Assembly: GCF_051401765.1 (NCBI RefSeq)
Contig: NW_027480423.1
Coordinates: 8,308,001 to 8,372,000, forward strand
DNA length: 64,000 nt
DNA from: Calliopsis andreniformis
Taxonomy: Eukaryota > Arthropoda > Insecta > Hymenoptera > Andrenidae
Reading direction: 5' to 3'
In this document: in pieces, positions 37,736-50,308 of the stretch
Position numbering within the stretch: the first letter of the stretch is position 1
Layout of the letters: the number at the start of each line of letters is the position of its first letter
Notes under the pieces: generated by a model
What the model saw: only the letters and a program-made list of their open reading frames with translations
The model's database searches: none
Told to the model about the DNA's origin: nothing
Translations under genes and position numbers: made by a program

Positions 37736-39569
37736 AGTGAAGCCTAGGTTGCTCGGAACGTAGAAATGACCACTACTTTCACACTGTTTGCAATTATTCA
37801 TTTAATACGGTGGAAATGCTGTTGTATTTATATCGTATTTTATGCTTCTGGCGTTGACTTCTAAGGACCTAACTATTCGATCTGGTGGAGCAACGCCCTA
37901 GAGTGAAGCCTAGGTTGCTCGGAATGTAGAAATGACCATAACTTTCACACTGGTTGCAATTATTCGTTTTATACGGTGGAAAAGCTGTGGCATCTTTATT
38001 GTATTTTATCCATCTGGGGTTGACTTCTAAGGCCCTAGCTATTAGGTGTGGTGGAGCAACGCCCTAGAGTGACGCCTAGGTTGCCCGGAACGTAGCAATG
38101 ACCATAACTTTCACACTGGTACCAATTATTCGTTTTATACAGAGGAAAAACTGTTCTATTTATTTTGTATTTAATGCTTCGGGCGTTGACTTCTAAGGCC
38201 CTAACTGTTTGATCTGGTGGAGCAACGCCCTAGAGTGAAGCCTAGGCTGCCCGGAACGTAGAAATGACCATAACTTTCACACTGGTTGCTATTATTCTCT
38301 TTATACGATGGAAAAACTGTTATATTTATATTGTATTTTATGCTTCTGGCGTTGACTTCTTAGGCCCTAACTATTCGATCTGGTGGAACAACGACCTAGA
38401 GTGAAGCCTAGGTTGCCTGGAACGTAGAAATGACCATTACTTTCACACTGTTTACAGTTATTCCTGTTATACGATGGAAAAACTTTTGCATCTTTATTGT
38501 GTTTTATGCTTCTGGCGCTGACTTCTAAGGCCATAGCCATTTGATTTCGTGGAGCAACGCCCGAGAGTGGAGCCTAGGTTGCCCGCTACGTAGAAATGAC
38601 CATTACTTTCACACTGTTTGCAGATATACATTATATACGATGGAAAATCTATTGTATTTATGTTGTATTTTATGCTTCTGGCGTTGACTTCTTAGGCCCT
38701 AACTATTCGACCTGGTGGAGCAATGCCTCAGAGATAAGTCTAGGATGCACGAAACGCCGAAATGATCATTACTATCACGCTTGTTGCAATTATTCCTGTT
38801 ATACGATGAAAAGACTGTTGTATTTTTATTGTATTTTATGCTTCAGTCGTAGACTTCTAAGGCCGTAGATATTCGATATGTTGGAGCACCGCCCTAGAGT
38901 GAAGCCTAGGTTGCCCGGTACGTAGAAATGACCACTACTACCACACTGGTTGCAAATTATTCCTGCTATACGATGGAAAAGCTGTTGCATCTTTATTGTA
39001 TTTTATGCTTCTGGCGTTGACTTCTAAGGCCCTAACTATTCGATCAGGTGGAGCAACGCCCTAGAGTGAAGCCTAGGTTGCTCGGAATGTAGAAATGACC
39101 ATAACTTTCACACTGTCTGCAATTGTTCCTTTTATACGATGGAAAAGCTGTTGTATTTATATCGTATTTTATGCTTCTGGCGTTGACTTCTAAGGACCTC
39201 ACTATTCGATCTGGTGGAGCAACGCCCTAGAGTGAAGCCTAGGTTGCTCGGTATGTAGAAATGACCATTACTTTCACAATGTTTGCAATTATTCATTTTA
39301 TACGATGGAAAAACTTTTGTACTTATATTGTATTTTATTCTTCTGGCGATGACTTCTTAGGCCCTAACTATGCGATCTGGTGGAACAGCGCCCTAGAGTG
39401 AAGACTAGGTTGCCCGGAACATGGAAATTACCATTACTTTCACACTGTATGCAAATATACATTATATACGATGGAAAAGCTGTTGTATTTATATTGTGTT
39501 TTATGCTTCTGGCGTTGACTTCTTAGGCCCTAACTATTTAATCTGGTAGAGCACCGCCCTAGAGTGAAG
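37736..39569 (+). repeat. Array between the 34-mer and 11-mer HORs
   Basis: About 11 monomers. The GCAGATATACATTATATACG landmark spaced 37434, 38596 and 39759 gives two intervals of seven monomers (1162 and 1163 bp), but the contents of the two intervals are only partly alike. Segment 38870-39250 recurs at about 43685-44070. No gene is visible. Confidence 0.72.
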
Positions 39570-41395
39570 CATAGGTTGCCTGGAACGTAGAAATGACCAT
39601 TACTTTCACACTGTTTGCAGTTATTCCTGTTATACGATGGAAAAACTTTTGCATCTTTATTGTATTTTATGCTTCTGGCGCTGACTTCTAAGGCCCTAGC
39701 CATTTGATTTCGTGGAGCAACGCCCGAGAGTGGAGCCTAGGTTGCCCGCTACGTAGAAATGACCATTACTTTCACACTGTTTGCAGATATACATTATATA
39801 CGATGGAAAATCTATTGTATTTATGTTGTATTTTATGCTTCTGGCGTTGACTTCTTAGGCCCTAACTATTCGACCTGGTGGAGCAATGCCTCAGAGATAA
39901 GTCTAGGATGCACGAAACGCCGAAATGATCATTACTATCACGCTTGTTGCAATTATTCCTGTTATACGATGAAAAGACTGTTGTATTTTTATTGTATTTT
40001 ATGCTTCAGTCGTAGACTTCTAAGGCCGTAGCTATTCGATATGTTGGAGCAACGCCCTAGAGTGAAGCCTAGGTTGCTCGGAATGTAGAAATGACCATAA
40101 CTTTCACACTGTCTGCAATTGTTCCTTTTATACGATGGAAAAGCTGTTGTATTTATATCGTATTTTATGCTTCTGGCGTTGACTTCTAAGGACCTCACTA
40201 TTCGGTCTGGTGGAGCAACGCCCTAGAGTGAAGCCTAGGTTGCTCGGTATGTAGAAATGACCATTACTTTCACAATGTTTGCAATTATTCATTTTATACG
40301 ATGGAAAAACTTTTGTACTTATATTGTATTTTATTCTTCTGGCGTTGACTTCTTAGGCCCTAACTATGCGATCTGGTGGAACAACGCCCTAGAGTGAAGA
40401 CTAGGTTGCCCGGAACATGGAAATGACCATTACTTTCACACTGTATGCAAATATACATTATATACGATGGAAAAGCTGTTGTATTTATATTGTGTTTTAT
40501 GCTTCTGGCGTTGACTTCTTAGGCCCTAACTATTTAATCTGGTAGAGCACCGCCCTAGAGTGAAGCATAGGTTGCCTGGAACGTAGAAATGACCATTACT
40601 TTCACACTGTTTACAGTTATTCCTGTTATACGATGGAAAAACTTTTGCATCTTTATTGTATTTTATGCTTCTGGCGAAGACTTCTAAGGCCCTAACTACT
40701 CGATCTGGTGGAGCAACGCCGTAGAGTGAAGCCCAGGTTGCCCGGAACGTAGAAATGACCATTACATTCACACTGGTTGCAATTATTCGTCTTATACGAT
40801 AGAAATGCTGTTGTATTTATATCGTATTTTATGCTTCTGGCGTTGACTTCTAAGGACCTAACTATTCGATCTGGAGGAGCAACGCCCTAGAGTGAAGCCT
40901 AGGTTGCTCGTAATGTAGAAATGACCATAACTTTCACACTGGTTGCAATTATTCGTTTTGTACGATGGAAAAACTGTTGCATCTTTATCGTATTTCATGA
41001 TTCTGGCGTTGACTTCTTAGGCCGTATCTATTCGATCTGGTGGAGCAACGCCCTGGAGTGAAACCTAGGTTGCGCGGAACGTAGCAATGACCATAACTTT
41101 CACACTGGTACCAATTATTCGTTTTATACACAGGAAAAACTGTTCTATTTATTTTGTATTTAATGCTTCGGGCGTTGACTTCTAAGGCCCTAACTGTTTG
41201 ATCTGGTGGAGCAACGCCCTAGAGTGAAGCCTAGGCTGCCCGGAACGTAGAAATGACCATAACTTTCACACTGGTTGCTTTTATTCTCTTTATACGATGG
41301 AAAAACTGTTATATTTATATTGTATTTTATGCTTCTGGCGTTGACTTCTTAGGCCCTAACTATTCGATCTGGTGGAACAACGACCTAGAGTGAAG
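39570..41395 (+). repeat. 11-mer HOR copy D1 (1826 bp)
   Basis: The sequence repeats exactly 1826 bp (11 x 166) downstream. Landmarks at 39759, 39989 and 40526 reappear at 41585, 41815 and 42352. Only scattered substitutions separate the copies, such as TTACATTCACACTGG against TTACGTTCACACTGG. Confidence 0.87.
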
Positions 41396-43221
41396 CCTAG
41401 GTTGCCTGGAACGTAGAAATGACCATTACTTTCACACTGTTTGCAGTTATTCCTGTTATACGATGGAAAAACTTTTGCATCTTTATTGTATTTTATGCTT
41501 CTGGCGCTGACTTCTAAGGCCCTAGCCATTTGATTTCGTGGAGCAACGCCCGAGAGTGGAGCCTAGGTTGCCCGCTACGTAGAAATGACCATTACTTTCA
41601 CACTGTTTGCAGATATACATTATATACGATGGAAAATCTATTGTATTTATGTTGTATTTTATGCTTCTGGCGTTGACTTCTTAGGCCCTAACTATTCGAC
41701 CTGGTGGAGCAATGCCTCAGAGATAAGTCTAGGATGCACGAAACGCCGAAATGATCATTACTATCACGCTTGTTGCAATTATTCCTGTTATACGATGAAA
41801 AGACTGTTGTATTTTTATTGTATTTTATGCTTCAGTCGTAGACTTCTAAGGCCGTAGCTATTCGATATGTTGGAGCAACGCCCTAGAGTGAAGCCTAGGT
41901 TGCTCGGAATGTAGAAATGACCATAACTTTCACACTGTCTGCAATTGTTCCTTTTATACGATGGAAAAGCTGTTGTATTTATATCGTATTTTATGCTTCT
42001 GGCGTTGACTTCTAAGGACCTCACTATTCGGTCTGGTGGAGCAACGCCCTAGAGTGAAGCCTAGGTTGCTCGGTATGTAGAAATGACCATTACTTTCACA
42101 ATGTTTGCAATTATTCATTTTATACGATGGAAAAACTTTTGTACTTATATTGTATTTTATTCTTCTGGCGTTGACTTCTTAGGCCCTAACTATGCGATCT
42201 GGTGGAACAACGCCCTAGAGTGAAGACTAGGTTGCCCGGAACATGGAAATGGCCATTACTTTCACACTGTATGCAAATATACATTATATACGATGGAAAA
42301 GCTGTTGTATTTATATTGTGTTTTATGCTTCTGGCGTCGACTTCTTAGGCCCTAACTATTTAATCTGGTAGAGCACCGCCCTAGAGTGAAGCATAGGTTG
42401 CCTGGAACGTAGAAATGACCATTACTTTCACACTGTTTACAGTTATTCCTGTTATACGATGGAAAAACTTTTGCATCTTTATTGTATTTTATGCTTCTGG
42501 CGAAGACTTCTAAGGCCCTAACTACTCGATCTGGTGGAGCAACGCCGTAGAGTGAAGCCCAGGTTGCCCGGAACGTAGAAATGACCATTACGTTCACACT
42601 GGTTGCAATTATTCGTCTTATACGATAGAAATGCTGTTGTATTTATATCTTATTTTATGCTTCTGGCGTTGACTTCTAAGGACCTAACTATTCGATCTGG
42701 AGGAGCAACGCCCTAGAGTGAAGCCTAGGTTGCTCGTAATGTAGAAATGACCATAACTTTCACACTGGTTGCAATTATTCGTTTTGTACGATGGAAAAAC
42801 TGTTGCATCTTTATCGTATTTCATGATTCTGGCGTTGACTTCTTAGGCCGTATCTATTCGATCTGGTGGAGCAACGCCCTGGAGTGAAACCTAGGTTGCG
42901 CGGAACGTAGCAATGACCATAACTTTCACACTGGTACCAATTATTCGTTTTATACACAGGAAAAACTGTTCTATTTATTTTGTATTTAATGCTTCGGGCG
43001 TTGACTTCTAAGGCCCTAACTGTTTGATCTGGTGGAGCAACGCCCTAGAGTGAAGCCTAGGCTGCCCGGAACGTAGAAATGACCATAACTTTCACACTGG
43101 TTGCTATTATTCTCTTTATACGATGGAAAAACTGTTATATTTATATTGTATTTTATGCTTCTGGCGTTGACTTCTTAGGCCCTAACTATTCGATCTGGTG
43201 GAACAACGACCTAGAGTGAAG
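41396..43221 (+). repeat. 11-mer HOR copy D2 (1826 bp)
   Basis: The head-to-tail second copy. It differs from D1 by a few point changes, such as GAAATGGCCATTAC near 42250 and GGCGTCGACTTC near 42337. Confidence 0.87.
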
Positions 43222-43696
43222 CCTAGGTTGCCTGGAACGTAGAAATGACCATTACTTTCACACTGTTTGCAGTTATTCCTGTTATACGATGGAAAAACTT
43301 TTGCATCTTTATTGTATTTTATGCTTCTGGCGCTGACTTCTAAGGCCCTAGCCATTTGATTTCGTGGAGCAACGCCCGAGAGTGGAGCCTAGGTTGCCCG
43401 CTACGTAGAAATGACCATTACTTTCACACTGTTTGCAGATATACATTATATACGATGGAAAATCTATTGTATTTATGTTGTATTTTATGCTTCTGGCGTT
43501 GACTTCTTAGGCCCTAACTATTCGACCTGGTGGAGCAATGCCTCAGAGATAAGTCTAGGATGCACGAAACGCCGAAATGTTCATTACTATCACGCTTGTT
43601 GCAATTATTCCTGTTATACGATGAAAAGACTGTTGTATTTTTATTGTATTTTATGCTTCAGTCGTAGACTTCTAAGGCCGTAGCTATTCGACATGT
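43222..43696 (+). repeat. 11-mer HOR copy D3, partial
   Basis: About three monomers of a third copy. The match at the 1826-bp shift ends near 43696, where GACATGTTGCAGCACCGCC replaces GATATGTTGGAGCAACGCC. From there the sequence follows the order seen at about 38870. Confidence 0.8.
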
Positions 43697-44402
43697 TGCA
43701 GCACCGCCCTAGAGTGAAGCCTAGGTTGCCCGGTACGTAGAAATGACCACTACTACCACACTGGTTGCAAATTATTCCTGCTATACGATGGAAAAGCTGT
43801 TGCATCTTTATTGTATTTTATGCTTCTGGCGTTGACTTCTAAGGCCCTAACTATTCGATCAGGTGGAGCAACGCCCTAGAGTGAAGCCTAGGTTGCTCGG
43901 AATGTAGAAATGACCATAACTTTCACACTGTCTGCAATTGTTCCTTTTATACGATGGAAAAGCTGTTGTATTTATATCGTATTTTATGCTTCTGGCGTTG
44001 ACTTCTAAGGACCTCACTATTCGATCTGGTGGAGCAACGCCCTAGAGTGAAGCCTAGGTTGCTCGGTATGTAGAAATGACCATAACTTTCACACTGGTTG
44101 CAATTATTCGTTTTATACGATGGAAAAACTGTTGCATCTTTATTGTATTTTATGCTTCTAGCGTTGACTTCTAAGGCCCTAACTATTCGATCTGGTGGAG
44201 CAACGCCCTAGAGTGAAGTCTAGGATGCCCGGAACGTAGAAGTGACCATAAATTTCACACTGGTTGCTATCATTCGTTTTATACGATAGAAAAACTGTTA
44301 TATTTATATTGTATTTTATGCTTCTGGCGTTGACTTCTTAGGCCCTAACTGTTCGGTCTGGTTGAACAACGCCCTAGGGTGAAGCCTAGGTTGCCCGGAA
44401 AG
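43697..44402 (+). repeat. Connector from the 11-mer HOR to block E
   Basis: The first ~380 bp match 38880-39250 (CCACTACTACCACACTGG, then CACTGTCTGCAATTG). Near 44085 the sequence switches inside TGTAGAAATGACCAT to the order seen around 29210-29460 (TGCTTCTAGCGTTGAC and GAAGTGACCATAAATTTC). All of it is satellite. Confidence 0.72.
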
Positions 44403-45990
44403 TAGAAATGACCATAACTTTCACACTGGTTGCAATTATTCGTTTTATACGATGGAAAAGCTGTGGCATCTTTATTGTATTTTATTCTTCTGGGGTTGAC
44501 TTCTAAGGCCCTAGCTATTAAGTGTGGTGGAGCAACGCCCTAGAGTGACGCCTAGGTTGCCCGGAACGTACAAATGACCATTACTCTCACAATGTTTGCA
44601 ATTATTCATTTTATACGATGGAAAAACTTTTGTACTTATATCGTATTTTATTCTTCTGGCGTTGACTTGTTAGGCCCTAACTATGCGATATGGTGGAACA
44701 ACGCCCTAGAGTGAAGACTAGGTTGCCCGGAACATGGAAATGACCATTACTTTCACACTGTATGCATATATACATTATATACGATGGAAAAACTGTTGTA
44801 TTTATATTGTATTTTATGCTTCTGGCGTTCACTTCTTAGGCCCTAACTATTCGATCTGGTGGAACAACGCCCTAGGGTGAATCCTATGTTGCCCGGAACG
44901 TAGAAAGGACCATACCTTTTACGCTGGTAGCAATTATTCGTTTTATACAATGGAAAAACCGTTCTATATATTTTGTGTTTTATGCTTCGGGCGTTGACTT
45001 CTAAGGCCCTAACTGTTTGATCTGGTGGAACAACGCCCTAGAGTGAAGCCTAGGTTGCCGGGAACCTAGAAATGACCATAACTTTCACACTGGTTGCTAT
45101 TATTCGTTCTATACGATGGAAAAACTGTTATATTTATATTGTATTTTATGCTTCTGGCGTTGACCTCTGAGGCCGTTGCTATTCGATGTGGTGGAAGAAC
45201 CCCATAGAGTGAAGCCTAGGTAGCCCGGAACGTAGAAATGTCCATATCTTTCGCACTGTTTGCAATTATTCATTTTATACGATGGCAAAGCTGTTGTATT
45301 TATATTGTATTTTATGCTTCTGGCGTTGACATCTTAGGCCCTAACTATTCGATCTGGTGGAGCAATGCCTCAGAGATAAGTCTAGGATGCCCGAAACGCC
45401 GAAATGATCATTACAATCACACTGGTTGCAATTATTCCTGTTATACGATGGAAAAACTGTTGCATCTTTATTGTATTTTATGCTTCTGGCGTTGACTTCT
45501 AAGGCGCAAACTATTCCATCTGGTGGAGCAACGCCCTAGAGTGAAGCCTAGGCTGCCCGGAACGTAGAAATGACCATAACTTTCACACTGGTTGCTATGA
45601 TTCTCTGTATACGATGGAAAAACTGTTATATTTATATTGTATTTTATGCTTCTGGCGTTGACTTCTTAGGCCCTAACTATTCGATCTGGTGGAACAACGA
45701 CCTAGAGTGAAGCCTAGGTTGCCTGGAACGTAGAAATGACCATTACTTTCACACTGTTTACAGTTATTCCTGTTATACCATGATAAAACTTTTGCATCTT
45801 TATTGTGTTTTATGCTTCTGGCGCTGACTTCTAATGCCCTAACTATTCCATCTTGTGGAACAACGCCCTAGAGTGAAGCCTAGGTTGCCTGGAACCTAGA
45901 AATGACCATCACTTTCACACGGGTTGCAATTATTCCTGTTCTAGTATGGAAAGACTGTTGTATTTTTATTGTATTTTATGCTTCTGGCGT
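44403..45990 (+). repeat. Cassette E1
   Basis: It begins with the GAAAAGCTGTGGCATC monomer and includes TAAGTGTGGTGGAGC, ATGCATATATACATTATATACG, CCATACCTTTTACGC and the AATGTCCATATCTTTCGC landmark at 45238. It matches E2 at +1993 bp (to about 45460) and E3 at +4484 bp (to about 45535), then at +4318 bp. Confidence 0.82.
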
Positions 45991-46395
45991 TGACTTCTAA
46001 GGCCGTAGCTATTCGATATGTTGGAGCACCACCCCAGAGTGAAGCCTAGGTTGCTCGGAACGTAGAAATGACCATTACTTTCACACTGTTTGCAGATATA
46101 CATTATATACGATGGAAAATCTATTGTACTTATGTTGTATTTTATGCTTCTGGCGTTGACTTCTTAGGCCCTAACTATTCGACCTGGTGGAGCAATGCCT
46201 CAGAGATAAGTCTAGGATGCACGAAACGCCGAAATGATCATTACTATCACGCTTGTTGCAAATTATTCCTGCTATACGATGGAAAAGCTGTTGCATCTTT
46301 ATTGTATTTTATGCTTCTGGCGTTGACTTCTAAGGCCCTAACTATTCGATCAGGTGGAGCAACGCCCTAGAGTGAAGCCTAGGTTGCTCGTAATG
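45991..46395 (+). repeat. Connector E1-E2 with a hybrid monomer
   Basis: It contains a hybrid monomer near 46250-46270: CACGCTTGTTGC of one class joined to AAATTATTCCTGCTATACG of another. Compared with 43411-43800, one monomer has been lost at the junction. The same hybrid recurs near 47915 at a shift of 1661 bp. Confidence 0.75.
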
Positions 46396-47456
46396 TAGAA
46401 ATGACCATAACTTTCACACTGGTTGCAATTATTCGTTTTATACGATGGAAAAGCTGTGGCATCTTTATTGTATTTTATTCTTCTGGGGTTGACTTCTAAG
46501 GCCCTAGCTATTAAATGTGGTGGAGCAACGCCCTAGAGTGACGCCTAGGTTGCCCGGAACGTACAAATGACCATTACTCTCACAATGTTTGCAATTATTC
46601 ATTTTATACGATGGAAAAACTTTTGTACTTATATCGTATTTTATTCTTCTGGCGTTGACTTGTTAGGCCCTAACTATGCGATATGGTGGAACAACGCCCT
46701 AGAGTGAAGACTAGGTTGCCCGGAACATGGAAATGACCATTACTTTCACACTGTATGCATATATACATTATATACGATGGAAAAACTGTTGTATTTATAT
46801 TGTATTTTATGCTTCTGGCGTTCACTTCTTAGGCCCTAACTATTTGATCTGGTGGAACAACGCCCTAGGGTGAATCCTAGGTTGCCCGGAACGTAGAAAT
46901 GACCATACCTTTTACGCTGGTAGCAATTATTCGTTTTATACAATGGAAAAACCGTTCTATATATTTTGTGTTTTATGCTTCGGGCGTTGACTTCTAAGGC
47001 CCTAACTGTTTGATCTGGTGGAACAACGCCCTAGAGTGAAGCCTAGGTTGCCTGGAACCTAGAAATGACCATAACTTTCACACTGGTTGCTATTATTCGT
47101 TCTATACGATGGAAAAACTGTTATATTTATATTGTATTTTATGCTTCTGGCGTTGACCTCTGAGGCCGTTGCTATTCGATGTGGTGGAAGAACCCCATAG
47201 AGTGAAGCCTAGGTAGCCCGGAACGTAGAAATGTCCATATCTTTCGCACTGTTTGCAATTATTCATTTTATACGATGGCAAAGCTGTTGTATTTATATTG
47301 TATTTTATGCTTCTGGCGTTGACATCTTAGGCCCTAACTATTCGATCTGGTGGAGCAATGCCTCAGAGATAAGTGTAGGATGCCCGAAACGCCGAAATGA
47401 TCATTACAATCACACTGGTTGCAATTATTCCTGTTATACGATGGAAAAACTGTTGC
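46396..47456 (+). repeat. Cassette E2
   Basis: The second copy of the cassette, shared with E1 at a 1993-bp shift and ending near 47456, where CACCTTTATCGTATTTTATT replaces CATCTTTATTGTATTTTATG. The landmark sits at 47231. Confidence 0.82.
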
Positions 47457-48886
47457 ACCTTTATCGTATTTTATTCATCTGCGGTTGACTTCTACGGCCG
47501 TAGCTATTAGATGTGGTGGAGCAACGCCCTAGAGTGACGCCTAGGTTGGCCGGAACGTAGAAATGACCATTGCTTTCACACTGGTTGCAATTATTCGTCT
47601 TATACGATGGAAAAGCTGTTGTATTTATATTGTATTTTATGCTTCTGGCGTTGACTTCTTAGGCCCTAGCCATTTGATTTCGTGGAGCAACGCCCGAGAG
47701 TGGAGCCTAGGTTGCCCGCTACGTAGAAATGACCATTACTTTCACACTGTTTGCAGATATACATTATATACGATGGAAAATCTATTGTATTTATGTTGTA
47801 TTTTATGCTTCTGGCGTTGACTTCTTAGGCCCTAACTATTCGACCTGGTGGAGCAATGCCTCAGAGATAAGTCTAGGATGCACGAAACGCCGAAATGATC
47901 ATTACTATCACGCTTGTTGCAAATTATTCCTGCTATACGATGGAAAAGCTGTTGCATCTTTATTGTATTTTATGCTTCTGGCGTTGACTTCTAAGGCCCT
48001 AACTATTCGATCAGGTGGAGCAACGCCCTAGAGTGAAGCCTAGGTTGCTCGGAATGTAGAAATGACCATAACTTTCACACTGTCTGCAATTGTTCCTTTT
48101 ATACGATGGAAAAGCTGTTGTATTTATATCGTATTTTATGCTTCTGGTGTTGACTTCTAAGGACCTCACTATTCGATCTGGTGGAGCAACGCCCTAGAGT
48201 GAAGCCTAGGTTGCTCGGTATGTAGAAATGACCATTACTTTCACAATGTTTGCAATTATTCATTTTATACGATGGAAAAACTTTTGTACTTATATTGTAT
48301 TTTATTCTTCTGGCGTTGACTTCTTAGGCCCTAACTATGCGATCTGGTGGAACAACGCCCTAGAGTGAAGACTAGGTTGCCCGGATCATGGAAATGACCA
48401 TTACTTTCACACTGTATGCAAATATACATTATATACGATGGAAAAGCTGTTGTATTTATATTGTGTTTTATGCTTCTGGCGTTGACTTCTTAGGCCCTAA
48501 CTATTTAATCTGGTAGAGCACCGCCCTAGAGTGAAGCATAGGTTGCCTGGAACGTAGAAATGACCATTACTTTCACACTGTTTACAGTTATTCCTGTTAT
48601 ACGATGGAAAAACTTTTGCATCTTTATTGTATTTTATGCTTCTGGCGAAGACTTCTAAGGCCCTAACTACTCGATCTGGTGGAGCAACGCCGTAGAGTGA
48701 AGCACAGGTTGCCCGGAACGTAGAAATGACCATTACATTCACACTGGTTGCAATTATTCGTCTTATACGATAGAAATGCTGTTGTATTTATATCGTATTT
48801 TATGCTTCTGGCGTTGACTTCTAAGGACCTAACTATTCGATCTGGAGGAGCAACGCCCTAGAGTGAAGCCTAGGTTGCTCGTAATG
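47457..48886 (+). repeat. Connector E2-E3, with a transplanted piece of the 11-mer HOR
   Basis: Segment 47700-48050 repeats 46040-46390 (shift 1661 bp). Segment 48050-48886 matches 40080-40915 of the 11-mer HOR (shift 7971 bp, 48 monomers), including CTGGCGAAGACTTCTAAGG near 48645 and GATAGAAATGCTGTTG near 48770. No gene is visible. Confidence 0.77.
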
Positions 48887-50308
48887 TAGAAATGACCATA
48901 ACTTTCACACTGGTTGCAATTATTCGTTTTATACGATGGAAAAGCTGTGGCATCTTTATTGTATTTTATTCTTCTGGGGTTGACTTCTAAGGCCGTAGCT
49001 ATTAAGTGTGGTGGAGCAACGCCCTAGAGTGACGCCTAGGTTGCCCGGAACGTACAAATGACCATTACTCTCACAATGTTTGCAATTATTCATTTTATAC
49101 GATGGAAAAACTTTTGTACTTATATCGTATTTTATTCTTCCGGCGTTGACTTGTTAGGCCCTAACTATGCGATATGGTGGAACAACGCCCTAGAGTGAAG
49201 ACTAGGTTGCCCGGAACATGGAAATGACCATTACTTTCACACTGTATGCATATATACATTATATACGATGGAAAAACTGTTGTATTTATATTGTATTTTA
49301 TGCTTCTGGCGTTCACTTCTTAGGCCCTAACTATTCGATCTGGTGGAACAACGCCCTAGGGTGAATCCTAGGTTGCCCGGAACGTAGAAATGACCATACC
49401 TTTTACGCTGGTAGCAATTATTCGTTTTATACAATGGAAAAACCGTTCTATATATTTTGTGTTTTATGCTTCGGGCGTTGACTTCTAAGGCCCTAACTGT
49501 TTGATCTGGTGGAACAACGCCCTAGAGTGAAGCCTAGGTTGCCGGGAACCTAGAAATGACCATAACTTTCACACTGGTTGCTATTATTCGTTCTATACGA
49601 TGGAAAAACTGTTATATTTATATTGTATTTTATGCTTCTGGCGTTGACCTCTGAGGCCGTTGCCATTCGACGTGGTGGAAGAACCCCATAGAGTGAAGCC
49701 TAGGTAGCCCGGAACGTAGAAATGTCCATATCTTTCGCACTGTTTGCAATTATTCATTTTATACGATGGCAAAGCTGTTGTATTTATATTGTATTTTATG
49801 CTTCTGGCGTTGACATCTTAGGCCCTAACTATTCGATCTGGTGGAGCAATGCCTCACAGATAAGTCTAGGATGCCCGAAACGCCGAAATGATCATTACAA
49901 TCACACTGGTTGCAATTATTCCTGTTATACGATGGAAAAACTGTTGCATCTTTATTGTATTTTATGCTTCTGGCGTTGACTTCTAAGGCGCAAACTATTC
50001 CATCTGGTGGAGCAACGACCTAGAGTGAAGCCTAGGTTGCCTGGAACGTAGAAATGACCATTACTTTCACACTGTTTACAGTTATTCCTGTTATACAATG
50101 ATAAAACTTTTGCATCTTTATTGTATTTTATGCTTCTGGCGCTGACTTCTAATGCCCTAACTATTCGATCTTGTGGAACAACGCCCTAGAGTGAAGCCTA
50201 GGTTGCCTGGAACCTAGAAATGACCATCACTTTCACACGGGTTGCAATTATTCCTGTTCTAGTATGGAAAGACTGTTGTATTTTTATTGTATTTTATACT
50301 TCTGGCGT
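48887..50308 (+). repeat. Cassette E3, one monomer shorter than E1
   Basis: It matches E1 at a shift of 4484 bp up to about 50010 and 4318 bp afterwards, so one monomer was lost. The junction is a hybrid monomer near 50000-50020: GGCGCAAACTATTCC and GGTGGAGCAACG join directly to ACCTAGAGTGAAGCC. The cassette ends near 50308, where the array becomes clearly more divergent. Confidence 0.8.
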
